Made by a program: the position numbers and the translations under genes. Under the pieces are notes generated by a model that was given only the letters and a program-made list of their open reading frames with translations, was not told the DNA's origin and made no database searches. DNA of 64,000 nucleotides from Chitinophaga lutea (GTDB lineage Bacteria; Bacteroidota; Bacteroidia; Chitinophagales; Chitinophagaceae), in the NCBI RefSeq assembly GCF_003813775.1, contig NZ_RPDH01000001.1, positions 2,046,001 to 2,110,000 on the forward strand, in the 5' to 3' direction. Of the stretch, positions 25,299 through 33,921 are shown piece after piece (the stretch's first letter is position 1; every line of letters begins with the position of its first letter).

Positions 25299-28200
25299 TT
25301 AGAAAGAAATGTTTGCACCGAGACTGAATTTTTTCAGGAACGGGTAAATACCGCCTTCGCCGTAGTTAGTGGCGTCGGACTCCATTCCTTTCGGCAGGCT
25401 GGTGAAGGTGAACATATTTTCGCCGCTGGCGAAGAAACGCACATTGTCTACCCGGATGCGCTGCAGCCGTGCTTTCGGCAGGTTATACCCGATGGTGATA
25501 TTTTTCACGCGGAGGTATGCGCCGTTGGACAGGTACTTCGTCTGCTGCATGCGGCTGGTGCCGGTATTGCCGCCGGCATCGGGATATACGCGCGGATAAA
25601 ACCCGTTGGGGTTAGCGGCCGTCCAGTAATCGAGGTTGTGTTTGTACACAGTGCCGAACTGGTTCTGGTAAGGCCAGTACAACTGGTTGCTCAGCCAGAG
25701 GTCGCGCTTGCCCACGCCCTGCAGGAAAAACGACAGATCAAAATTCTTCCAAGATGCATTCCCGAACATCCCGAACTGGTACCGGCGGTTGCTGTTGCCG
25801 ATGATACGGCGGTCGCCGGGGTCGGTCAGGGTATTGTTCCCGGAAAAAATCACGCCGTCGCCATTGAGGTCTTCGTAGCGGATATCACCCGGGTTCTGCG
25901 GAACACCTTTGTACGGCGCAACGCCGGACTTCAGCGTGCCTCCCTGCAAATTGGGATTGAGCGAACCGGCGGCGAAATCATCCACCGTAAAATATCCTTT
26001 CGTCACATAGCCCCATATCTCACCCATTTCCTTGCCCACGTAATGCTGGGAAAGCAGGCCGGCGGGGTTGTCGAATTTGGTGATGAACGTGCGGTTGTCT
26101 GACAGGTTGAAGCCCACGCCGTAAGAAAAGTCGCCGGCATTGTCCTTATAGCTCACCTCCAGCTCCCAGCCTTTTGTCTGCAGGTCGGCCACGTTCTGCA
26201 GGGGCGCCTCCGCACCGAGTACATCAGGCAGGGCCGCACCGGGCGCCAGCATGTCGAGCGTATTGCGTTTGTACCAGTCGAAAGTGAGGAAGAGTTTGTT
26301 TTTAAACAGGCCTACATCAACGCCCACGTTAAGCGACTGCACGGTTTCCCATGTAAAGCTGGTGCTCACCAGCGCAGGCGGCGTGAGCGTCAGGTAGCGG
26401 ATGTTGGTGGCGGGATTTACCCATGAGGCGTTGTAAGGAGAAAGCCCCGGAATGTACGGGTAAAAACTGCTGATGCCTTCAAAAGCCACCACCTGGTTAC
26501 CGATTTCACCGAACGATCCCCTGAGTTTTAATTGCGACAGCGTCTTATTGATGCTCCGCATAAAGGGCTCTTCGGCAACGTTCCAGCCAGCCGATACGGA
26601 GGGGAAAAACCCGAAGCGGTTGCCGGGCGGGAAACGCGAAGAACCGTCGAAGCGGCCGTTGACCTCCAGCAGGTATTTGCCCTTATAGTCATAGTTCAGC
26701 CGCCCGAAATAACCGGAAATGGCGAATTCCGAAAACCCGTCGTAGCCACCTGCCGTACCGGTGCTCGTCACAAACGAGGGCACCTGTGAGCTGAGCAGGT
26801 CGAGGCGGGAGAGATTGAATGTATCCGCTTTGCTGCTTTCCTGGTTGGTGCCCACCAGTAATTTGAAGTGGTGATCACCGAAGTCCTTGGCATAGTTAAG
26901 GTACAGGTTCAGCGCGTGGTAGTTCAGCTGCCCGTTTGCCCGCGTATAGCTGGTGCTGTTATTGAGGAACTGCCGGTCGAACGTCACCGCGTTGATGTAC
27001 TCGTTTTTATCCAGGATGTTCTGGCTGTTGCCGTTGTTTTTCGTGAAGGTATATTCCCCGGTAATTTTCAAATCCTTGAGGGGACTGTATTCCAGCTTGC
27101 CGAAGAGGCGGAGGTTATCGCGGAAGTCCTTGTTGGCGGGCTCCGTTCTCACTACGTTGTTAGGCGTGTTGTAAGGGAGCCTGACGCCATTGGGTGTGGT
27201 GCCATAGCCGGTTTCAACATACGAAGGATAAGTGATGGCGTTATAAAAGAGCCCGGCTAACGTGGAAGGCGTATACCGCACATCGTTTTTATAAAACACG
27301 TTCACGCTGGCGTTGAGGTTTTTAGCCAACTCGGTGCTCAGCAAGGCGTTCACGTTATAGCGGGCATACCGGTCTTTGTTGGTGACCATAATACCGTCTT
27401 CCCCCGTATAGCCGCCAGACACGCGGTACGTCGTTTTTTCCGAACCGCCGTAGAAAGCGAAGTTGTGCATCTGTTCAAACCCGCCTGTAAAGAGGGTGCT
27501 GTACAGATCGCGCTCCGCCAGCGGGTACCGCAGGCCGTTCACCACAGCCGCACCCTCCGGATATTTCCCCGGGTTCTGCTGATATTCTTCCATCAGCCCG
27601 AGCCAGGTGTTGACGTTCTGGCCGGACCAGTAGGTTGCCGAGCCGAAATCTTTCAACGCCCGTACAAACTCCAGCGGGGAAGCCTTCTCCGGCAAAGAAA
27701 TCGGTTTGCTCCAGGTGAAGTTATTGGCATAGTTGAAGCGGGTGGGCTGGTTCTTTTTGCCTTTTTTGGTGGTGATGAGTATCACGCCGAAGGCGGCCCG
27801 TGCCCCATAGATGGAGGCTGCGGCCGCATCTTTCAGCACGGAGATGTTTTCGATATCGCGGGGGTTCACGTCGTCGATGTTCATGGGTACGTTATCCACC
27901 AATACCAGCGGTGACCCGCCGTTGAGGGAGTTGATGCCCCGGATGTTGACCGAGGTGGCCGCGCCCGGCTGGCCGGACCCATAGGTGATCTGCAAACCCG
28001 GCACCACGCCCTGGAGCGCCTGCGCCGTTCCGCTCACCGGCCGGTTGCCCAGCACGTCTTCCATATTCACCGAGCTCACGGCGCCGGTGAGGTTGGCTTT
28101 TTTCTGCATGCCGAAACCCACTACTACCACCTCGCTGAGCGCGGCGTTATCGTCTTTCAGGGAGATGTTCAGCACCGGGCCGGTCACTTTGATTTCCTGT

Positions 28201-28793
28201 GTGGCAAACCCCATCGACCGGACAATCAACGTGGCTGTGTCACTTTTCAGGCGGATGGTGTATTGGCCTGTTGCATCCGTGACAGTGCCGTTTTGTGTAC
28301 CTTTTTCGATGATGGCCGCGCCGGGAATGGGCTCCCCTTTTTCGCTGGTCACCGTGCCTTTTACGGTGATCTCTTTCAGCACGGGCATTTCGGTGAATAC
28401 CGGGGTCTGTGGTTTCACCCCGATGAGGATAGTGCCGTTCTCCACCTTATAGGTCAGCGGCTGCAAGCGGAAAGCCTGCGCCAGCACCTGCTCGAGCGTG
28501 GCATTCTTCAGTTGCAGGGAAACCGGTAAGGATTTCTCCAATACCTCCGTGCTGTACAGCACGCGGTAACCCGATTGTTTTTTGATAGTGGACAGTACCG
28601 ACTTGAGCGATGCATTTTCCACATGGATGGTGATCTGTTGCGAAAATGCGGCATTGGCTGCCTGCATAAAGACCACCGTCAGCAACAGGATGGTCAGCTT
28701 CATTGTTAATAACAGTTTTAACGCGTGGCGGGAACGGGGGCGCCGGTACGTGGCCGGGCAAAAGATCCCCCTGTGATGAATGTTCAAATTCAT
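25299..28793 (-). CDS. SusC/RagA-type TonB-dependent outer-membrane transporter (PUL 2)
   Basis: 1164 residues. Long N-terminus with the export signal at about 28-52 (ending ANAAFSQ), STN domain (about 53-125), carboxypeptidase-regulatory-like domain (about 143-225, VKGTVTSEKGEPIPGAAII), TonB box SEVVVVGFG, plug (VLVDNVPMNIDDVNPRDIEN, AASIYGARAAFGVILITTK) and barrel ending FSLGANISF. The STN domain implies signalling to the FecR/sigma pair upstream. The ATG at 28793 overlaps a plus-strand TACATTTG box. A later ATG at residue 31 (MKLTILLL) is an alternative start. Confidence 0.95.
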   Translation of the reverse strand: MNLNIHHRGIFCPATYRRPRSRHALKLLLTMKLTILLLTVVFMQAANAAFSQQITIHVENASLKSVLSTIKKQSGYRVLYSTEVLEKSLPVSLQLKNATLEQVLAQAFRLQPLTYKVENGTILIGVKPQTPVFTEMPVLKEITVKGTVTSEKGEPIPGAAIIEKGTQNGTVTDATGQYTIRLKSDTATLIVRSMGFATQEIKVTGPVLNISLKDDNAALSEVVVVGFGMQKKANLTGAVSSVNMEDVLGNRPVSGTAQALQGVVPGLQITYGSGQPGAATSVNIRGINSLNGGSPLVLVDNVPMNIDDVNPRDIENISVLKDAAAASIYGARAAFGVILITTKKGKKNQPTRFNYANNFTWSKPISLPEKASPLEFVRALKDFGSATYWSGQNVNTWLGLMEEYQQNPGKYPEGAAVVNGLRYPLAERDLYSTLFTGGFEQMHNFAFYGGSEKTTYRVSGGYTGEDGIMVTNKDRYARYNVNALLSTELAKNLNASVNVFYKNDVRYTPSTLAGLFYNAITYPSYVETGYGTTPNGVRLPYNTPNNVVRTEPANKDFRDNLRLFGKLEYSPLKDLKITGEYTFTKNNGNSQNILDKNEYINAVTFDRQFLNNSTSYTRANGQLNYHALNLYLNYAKDFGDHHFKLLVGTNQESSKADTFNLSRLDLLSSQVPSFVTSTGTAGGYDGFSEFAISGYFGRLNYDYKGKYLLEVNGRFDGSSRFPPGNRFGFFPSVSAGWNVAEEPFMRSINKTLSQLKLRGSFGEIGNQVVAFEGISSFYPYIPGLSPYNASWVNPATNIRYLTLTPPALVSTSFTWETVQSLNVGVDVGLFKNKLFLTFDWYKRNTLDMLAPGAALPDVLGAEAPLQNVADLQTKGWELEVSYKDNAGDFSYGVGFNLSDNRTFITKFDNPAGLLSQHYVGKEMGEIWGYVTKGYFTVDDFAAGSLNPNLQGGTLKSGVAPYKGVPQNPGDIRYEDLNGDGVIFSGNNTLTDPGDRRIIGNSNRRYQFGMFGNASWKNFDLSFFLQGVGKRDLWLSNQLYWPYQNQFGTVYKHNLDYWTAANPNGFYPRVYPDAGGNTGTSRMQQTKYLSNGAYLRVKNITIGYNLPKARLQRIRVDNVRFFASGENMFTFTSLPKGMESDATNYGEGGIYPFLKKFSLGANISF

Positions 28794-28800
28794 ACATTTG
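28793..28800 (+). promoter_or_regulatory. opposite-strand -7 box at the susC 2 start codon
   Basis: TACATTTG, a perfect TAnnTTTG match on the plus strand, starting at the first base of the susC 2 start codon, the same place as the box in PUL 1. Confidence 0.48.
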
Positions 28801-28804
28801 TTGT

Positions 28805-28901
28805 GTTAGGTACTGGTGATTGAATTACTGAAAGCTCTTTGGTAATTGACGCTTACCTGGCACAACCGGTTACGTGGCCGCGTAGCCGGTTACCTTTTCT
28901 T
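28805..28901 (+). ncRNA. candidate cis-antisense small RNA of PUL 2
   Basis: Runs from the box at 28793-28800 to a hairpin AACCGGTTACG (28864-28874), loop TGGCCG, CGTAGCCGGTT (28881-28891; 11 bp with one G-T pair) followed by ACCTTTTCTT. The T-run is set three bases off the stem, so the terminator is weaker than in PUL 1. Predicted length about 95 bases, the same as in PUL 1, and box-to-hairpin distance 64 versus 67 bases. It covers the susC 2 leader in antisense. Confidence 0.42.
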
Positions 28902-28952
28902 ATGATTCTGGTTGTTTGTATGCTGGTTGTCGTTGTTACATAGGCGACATTT

Positions 28953-30080
28953 TTATTTTTTGATCCTGATTGTTTTTCCATCTGTTTCGAACCGCAGGTT
29001 ACCCGTGATTTCCAGCATCTCAATGGCTTTGGACAGCGGTACGTTCCGCGGGATGGTGCCGTTGTACCGGATGGCAGGCAAATGCGCGAAATCCGCTTCC
29101 ACATTGTACCAGCGGCCCAGCTGGCGGAGCACGTCCACCAGGTAGGTTTCATTGAAAATGAAGTACCCGTTTTTCCAGGCCACCGCTTCTTCGGTATCGA
29201 CCTGCAGCTTTTGCATGCTGCCCGTTTGTCCATTGAGGCGGCATTGTTCTCCGGGCGCCAGCAGGCTCCGGCCGGCTTTGCCGCTTACCTGCACACTCCC
29301 TTCCAGCAGCGTGGTGCTGGTATGGGACTGGTCTCCATATGCCTGCACATTGAAATGGGTGCCCAGCACCGTTACCCGTTGCGCGGCAGTAGCCACCACA
29401 AAGGGCTGTTTCGCGTTTTTCGCCACTTCGAAGTATCCTTCGCCCGTCAGCTCCACGAGCCTTTCATGGCCTGCAAACGACGTGGGAAACCGCAGCGAAG
29501 ATTCTGCATTCAGCCACACCCGGCTGCCGTCGGGCAGCAGGAGGCGGAATTGTCCGCCCCGCGGGGTGGTCAGCGTATTGTAAGAAAGAGTAGCATCCGG
29601 TGATGCCGTGGTATCCGCTTCGTATATCAGTTCGCCGGTGGCGGACTTGGAGACTTTGATTTTTCCCTGAGTGGCTAGTTGCCCCTGTGAGGCGTCGTCT
29701 ACGGCAATTTTGCTGCCGTCGGCCAGGGTGAGATATGCTTTATTACCGCCGGGAGGGGCGTCCTGCACTTTAACCGCCTGAACCGCAGGCTGTTTCGCGG
29801 TCTGCCGGTTGGAGAGCAGCCAGCCGCCCAGTGAGGCGACCAACACCACGGCTGCGGCCACTTTAATCCAGCGGCCCATGGGCCTCACTTTCCCTTTTCG
29901 CTCATCGATGGACGCATGTATCCTGTCGAGCAAAACACGGTCGTCCGGGTACGCGGCGGCATCCGGGTGGTTGTTTTTCATCAGTTCGTCGTAGTACGCG
30001 TTGTACAGGGCGATTTCCTGTTCGGTGGCACTACCATCACTGATTTTGGCTGACAGGGCGATAAATTCTTCTTTGCGCAT
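28953..30080 (-). CDS. FecR-type anti-sigma factor (PUL 2)
   Basis: 375 residues. N-terminal sigma-binding part (1-80), one transmembrane helix (about 87-106, VAAAVVLVASLGGWLL), FecR domain (about 165-265: YNTLTTPRGGQFRLLLPDGS, VWLNAESSLRFPTSF, GEGYFEVAKNAK) and a C-terminal DUF4974 domain (about 300-375). Signals between SusC 2 and the ECF sigma factor. 192 bases separate it from the sigma gene upstream, an unusually wide gap for such a pair. Confidence 0.93.
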   Translation of the reverse strand: MRKEEFIALSAKISDGSATEQEIALYNAYYDELMKNNHPDAAAYPDDRVLLDRIHASIDERKGKVRPMGRWIKVAAAVVLVASLGGWLLSNRQTAKQPAVQAVKVQDAPPGGNKAYLTLADGSKIAVDDASQGQLATQGKIKVSKSATGELIYEADTTASPDATLSYNTLTTPRGGQFRLLLPDGSRVWLNAESSLRFPTSFAGHERLVELTGEGYFEVAKNAKQPFVVATAAQRVTVLGTHFNVQAYGDQSHTSTTLLEGSVQVSGKAGRSLLAPGEQCRLNGQTGSMQKLQVDTEEAVAWKNGYFIFNETYLVDVLRQLGRWYNVEADFAHLPAIRYNGTIPRNVPLSKAIEMLEITGNLRFETDGKTIRIKK

Positions 30081-30272
30081 AAATACATGCTTGTATAGTA
30101 ATAGGCACGCGGGACGGTGGGTTCCCCCAAAGGGCAGGAAAATATTTTTCAGCGGTCTTCCTCACAGGGCGTCGCTCCTGCCAGGCCCGCCTGGGGGAGA
30201 GACGGATGTTTGCGGGAAGTGTGGATGCATAAAGGAGATGATGTGTGTACAAAAAGAGCCTTCCCTTCAACA

Positions 30273-30839
30273 TCACAGGAAAAACATCCACAAATGGAGG
30301 CTACCGAGCTTGAGCCGGAGTTTTTTGAGGGCGATGGTGAGCTGGTTTTCCACGGTTTTTTCGGATACGCCGAGCCGGGCCGCGATTTCTTTGTTGGAGA
30401 GGTATTCGATGCGGCTGAGATAAAACACCTGCCGGCAGCGCTCCGGCAGTTCTTCGGTAAAGGCGGCGATGATAGTTTTAAGCTCGTTCAGCGCGAGGGC
30501 GGAAATGGTGGCCGTATCCGGGATTTCGAGTTTTTCCACTTCCTCGAACAATGAGGGGCGCACTTTGAGCTGGCGGATGTAATTGGCCACTTTGTATTTA
30601 ACCGCCATGGAAAGATAGGCATGCAGGACCCGCACTTCCAGGTGGCCCCGGTGCTCCCAGAGCCAGATGAATATGTCCTGCAACAAGTCGAGGCAGGCCC
30701 CTTCGTCTTTTAAAACGCGGTAGGCGGTGCGGTACAACGACTTCCAGTGCCGATGATAGATTTCATCGAAAGCCGCGCGGTTGCCTGCGTTCAGCAGGTC
30801 CACCAGTTCACTGTCCGTATAGATGGAAAACGCCTTCAT
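30273..30839 (-). CDS. ECF RNA polymerase sigma factor (PUL 2)
   Basis: 188 residues. Region 2 (about 18-88: FDEIYHRHWKSLYRTAYRVL, LLQDIFIWLWEHRGHLEV) and region 4 (about 125-180: LPERCRQVFYLSRIEYLSNK, EIAARLGVSEKTVENQ helix-turn-helix). Ends in a hydrophobic tail LHLWMFFL. First gene of PUL 2 and divergent from purU. Expected to transcribe susC 2-susD 2 when released by FecR. Confidence 0.93.
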   Translation of the reverse strand: MKAFSIYTDSELVDLLNAGNRAAFDEIYHRHWKSLYRTAYRVLKDEGACLDLLQDIFIWLWEHRGHLEVRVLHAYLSMAVKYKVANYIRQLKVRPSLFEEVEKLEIPDTATISALALNELKTIIAAFTEELPERCRQVFYLSRIEYLSNKEIAARLGVSEKTVENQLTIALKKLRLKLGSLHLWMFFL

Positions 30840-30962
30840 CCCTGAGCTCAGATAGGCGCAATGTATTGAATTCGGGAGACAAATTAAAATATCCCCCGGC
30901 GCTTAACACGCTGTTCACGGGCCGGCGCAATGATATTACATAATTTCTGATTACATTGTCGT

Positions 30963-31790
30963 ATGGTTGCCCTTATTCAATCGAAAGACCGGATCGGTCT
31001 CGTCGCAGACATCTCCGGCATCATGGCCCGGGCGAAGCTGAACATCGTTTCCCTTCGCGAACATGTAGACAAAGTGGAGAACCGTTTTTATATCCGCATA
31101 GAAACGGAAAACGAAACGGAGCCCGTTGCCCTGGAGCAGGAGATCCGGAAAGTATTGCCGGACGATGCGCTGATTGCCATCAATCCCCGGCCTGAGAAAA
31201 AAATCGTGGTGATGGTGACCAAGGAGTACCATTGCCTGGCCGATATACTCGTGCGTCACCAGTTCAAAACGCTGGGCGCCACGGTGCAGTGCGTGATCGG
31301 CAACCATGCCGTGCTGCAGGACATCTGCGACCGGTTCGGCGTGCCGTTTCATTTCGTGTCGCACGAAGGGGTCAGTAAAGATGCACTGGAATCCGCTATC
31401 CGCGCGCACATCGATGCCTGCGAGCCCGACTACATCGTGCTGGCGAAATTCATGCGCATCCTGAGCCCTGCTTTTGTAGCGGCGTACCCCATGCGGATCA
31501 TCAACATCCACCATTCTTTTTTACCCGCCTTCGCGGGCGCCCATCCTTACCGACAGGCCTTCGAGCGTGGTGTGAAACTGATCGGCGCCACTTCGCATTT
31601 TGTGACCAATGAACTGGATGAAGGGCCCATTATCGCGCAGCAGGTAATCCCGGTCAACCATTCCTATACCGCCGGCGACATGATGAAGGCCGGGCAGGAA
31701 ATCGAAACCTCCGTGCTTGCCAGGGCGCTGCGGCTGGTGTTCAGCGACCGGGTGTTTGTGTACAGGAATAAAACCGTGGTGTTTGAGTAA
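30963..31790 (+). CDS. purU: formyltetrahydrofolate deformylase
   Basis: 275 residues. Hydrolyses 10-formyl-THF to formate and THF, balancing one-carbon pools. N-terminal ACT domain (about 1-75, DRIGLVADISGIMARAKLNI) and a C-terminal formyltransferase-like domain (about 82-270) with the catalytic set: Asn in MRIINIHHSFLPAF (about 179-192), His in the same motif, GATSHFVTNELDEGPII (Asp and His). Length and order match PurU. Divergent from the PUL 2 sigma gene with a 123-base gap; a weak -7-like TACATTGT precedes the start. Confidence 0.95.
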   Translation: MVALIQSKDRIGLVADISGIMARAKLNIVSLREHVDKVENRFYIRIETENETEPVALEQEIRKVLPDDALIAINPRPEKKIVVMVTKEYHCLADILVRHQFKTLGATVQCVIGNHAVLQDICDRFGVPFHFVSHEGVSKDALESAIRAHIDACEPDYIVLAKFMRILSPAFVAAYPMRIINIHHSFLPAFAGAHPYRQAFERGVKLIGATSHFVTNELDEGPIIAQQVIPVNHSYTAGDMMKAGQEIETSVLARALRLVFSDRVFVYRNKTVVFE

Positions 31791-32012
31791 CAGAAAGCAG
31801 GGAAGGAAAAAGAGGTGCGAAAGCCCCATCAATTGTGGAAATTCTGATCCGGGTAAAGATTGGAGCCAGTGCAACACATCGGTATCGCTGTCGGCCGGGT
31901 TCACAGGATAGTACATGCGGTGGCTGTACAGGAATAGATGAATTAACTCAACGCGTTAAGCCGTATCCCGGGATGCGGAACGCACTCGCAGGGACTTATA
32001 TAAAGGCACGCG

Positions 32013-32058
32013 ACCGTCTCAAAAGTAACGTACAATCATCGGTTACTTTTGGGACGGT
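32013..32058 (-). terminator. long hairpin after the proline-rich protein gene
   Basis: ACCGTCTCAAAAGTAAC (32013-32029) and GTTACTTTTGGGACGGT (32042-32058) form a 17-bp stem with one G-T pair and a 12-base loop. It lies 5 bases after the stop of the minus-strand gene. The core (G.C.GTCTCAAAAGT) resembles hairpins that end insertion-sequence transcripts, an impression I could not check. Confidence 0.55.
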
Positions 32059-32063
32059 TCTGT

Positions 32064-32522
32064 TTAACGTTGTTTAGCGGGAGGAACTGGTGGTGGAGGT
32101 GGCCCCGTTTTTTTTGCCTTTTCAACCTTCGGCGGCGGCGGTGGAGGTACATCTTTTTTGATCACGGGCGGCGGAGGTGGGGGAACATCCCCTTCCCGGA
32201 GCGCCGGTTTTACCACGCTCCTTACCTCTTCCATTTCCTCGCGGGTCAGGTTTTTATAACTACCGTCCCGCAGGATCTTTTCCCGCGTGGAGGGCTTCAG
32301 GTCGCCCAGCCTGATCTTATAGCCGGGTTGAGCTGGCTCATCTTTTGTAACGGCAGGTTCAGTTTTCAGTATGGTTGTTTTTCCTTGTTTGGCGGAAGGA
32401 GAAGCATCCTCTTTGATCAACGGCGGTGTGGGTTTTACAGGCTCCCTGGCCTTCTCCTGCGCGTACGCGGCGTTGCCCGCCAGCAAACAGGCGGCCAACA
32501 ACCAAGAGGTGTGTTTTTTCAT
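32064..32522 (-). CDS. secreted proline-rich protein, unknown function
   Basis: 152 residues from the ATG at 32522, which gives a clean signal peptide (MKKHTSWLLAACLLAGNAAYAQ). The mature part is Lys/Pro/Glu-rich, with DLKPSTREKILRDGSY and KNLTREEMEEVRSVV (possibly helical) and a C-terminal series of six-proline runs separated by Val/Lys (about 115-150). Likely spans the periplasm or binds the wall, like TonB linkers, but no TonB C-terminal domain is present. 52 bases downstream of the sensor kinase gene, possibly co-transcribed. Confidence 0.65.
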   Translation of the reverse strand: MKKHTSWLLAACLLAGNAAYAQEKAREPVKPTPPLIKEDASPSAKQGKTTILKTEPAVTKDEPAQPGYKIRLGDLKPSTREKILRDGSYKNLTREEMEEVRSVVKPALREGDVPPPPPPVIKKDVPPPPPPKVEKAKKTGPPPPPVPPAKQR

Positions 32523-32574
32523 AACATCGGATTTTTTACAGAGATGCAGCCGCCGTTCTTTTCCATAAATCTTT

Positions 32575-33858
32575 TTATCCCAGGTGTGCGATGCCCATGC
32601 CCGGGGCGATCTCGAAGGCAATATTCACTTTGGTGCCCTGGGGAGCGCCGTCCTCGTCGTACAGGTCGGTTACGCGGATGGTGAAGGTGGTATTGAACAA
32701 TACTTTATACAGCTCCACCCTTTCCATACAAAGCCCCATGCCTTTGGAAGCATGTTTGCCAGGGCGGTGGCGCGCCGATTCCGCGCGCCCCACACCATTG
32801 TCGATGATTTCACAGACCAGTACTTTTTCTTTCAGGCGCCGCCAGTGGATCTGCAGCCGGCGATGGCCTTCCTTATGCATCAGGCCATGCCAGATGGCAT
32901 TTTCGAGGAAGGGCTGTATCAGCATGCCGGGCACAAAATATTCATCGGGGTTAATCCCCTCATCGATGAGCAGGCTGAACTCGAAAGGTTTGTCGCTGCG
33001 GAGGGATTCTATTTTCAGGTAGTGCCCCAGCAGGTCCACTTCCTCGCGAAGACTGATGAAGTTCTTTTCCGAATGCATCAGCACCATGCGCAGTAGCCGG
33101 GCGAAGTTGGATACATAGTCCGCCGCCTTGTCCACATCCGCCGATAAAATGCAGTGATAGATGCCGTTGAGGCAGTTGAAGAGAAAGTGCGGGTTCATCT
33201 GGCTCTTGAGGGTCACGAGGCGGAATTCGGCCAGTTGTTTGTGCAGCAGCTGTACTTCCTGTTCCTGTTGCCGGGCCTGTTCTTCCATGAGGGTGCGGCT
33301 GATCTTGGACGAGCAGATGGAGGCGATCTTTTCCAGCAGGTATAAATGACCGGCGGTGTAGAAGTTTTTGCGGGAATGCTCGGAGTCGATCACCCCGATT
33401 ACTTTATGATGCAGGATGATAGGCACGGCCAGTTCCGAAAAGCGCCTTTCGTCGTCAACGATATAACGGGCATCGCGGCTGGTGTCGGGCACGAGTTCCG
33501 GTTTGCCGTGGAAAGCAACGGAACCGACGATGCCCCTCCCGACCGGTATCTCGATCGGATCGCGGATTTCAAAGCGCACCGGGTTTTTAGGGCCGAAAGC
33601 CGCTTTTTGCACCAGTACACGGCGCTCTTCGTCGAGGAGGTAAATCACACAATCTTCCAGGTGCAGCCGGGAAATGCAGTTTTTGGCCACATCCCAGAGA
33701 ATGTCGTCCACCGTATTTTTACCGAACAGGGAAGTGGTGAAATAATTCAGGGTGGCCTCCGCTTTGTATTGGCGGCGGTACAATACCATTTTACGGTAGA
33801 GCACTGCTGAAACCAGCGCCAGCAGCGTTATGATAAGGATATATGCTATGCCCGGCAT
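32575..33858 (-). CDS. GAF-domain sensor histidine kinase, LytS/HisKA_7TM-type (His_kinase)
   Basis: 427 residues. N-terminal transmembrane helix (about 3-22), GAF domain (about 40-190), coiled coil (about 195-225, EEQARQQEQEVQLLHKQLAE), His_kinase domain with LKSQMNPHFLFNCLNGIYH (phospho-accepting His in NPHF, about 233), and an HATPase part with intact N-box QPFLENAIWHGL and G-boxes IDNGVGR and KGMGLCMERV. Membrane-attached kinase that should phosphorylate a LytTR regulator. No response regulator gene is adjacent; the LytTR regulator at 44970 is the only one in the window. Confidence 0.88.
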   Translation of the reverse strand: MPGIAYILIITLLALVSAVLYRKMVLYRRQYKAEATLNYFTTSLFGKNTVDDILWDVAKNCISRLHLEDCVIYLLDEERRVLVQKAAFGPKNPVRFEIRDPIEIPVGRGIVGSVAFHGKPELVPDTSRDARYIVDDERRFSELAVPIILHHKVIGVIDSEHSRKNFYTAGHLYLLEKIASICSSKISRTLMEEQARQQEQEVQLLHKQLAEFRLVTLKSQMNPHFLFNCLNGIYHCILSADVDKAADYVSNFARLLRMVLMHSEKNFISLREEVDLLGHYLKIESLRSDKPFEFSLLIDEGINPDEYFVPGMLIQPFLENAIWHGLMHKEGHRRLQIHWRRLKEKVLVCEIIDNGVGRAESARHRPGKHASKGMGLCMERVELYKVLFNTTFTIRVTDLYDEDGAPQGTKVNIAFEIAPGMGIAHLG

Positions 33859-33909
33859 GAAGAAGCCCTAATTTCCTCCAAAAATTACTCATTTTTCTTC
33901 ACAGGGCGT

Positions 33910-33917
33910 TATCTTTG
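33910..33917 (+). promoter_or_regulatory. -7 promoter box for pheS
   Basis: TATCTTTG matches TAnnTTTG. With the usual offset of about 5 bases, transcription would start at the pheS ATG itself (33922), so the mRNA would be leaderless. Confidence 0.5.
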
Positions 33918-33921
33918 TTGG

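Noticed and set aside
23485..25302. 605-codon plus-strand frame opposite susD 2
   Set aside because: Shadow of the SusD reading frame; His/Val/Gly-rich low-information sequence with no domain.
31835..32077. 80-codon plus-strand frame after purU
   Set aside because: No promoter, no homology I recognise, and it runs through the terminator hairpin of the opposite gene.
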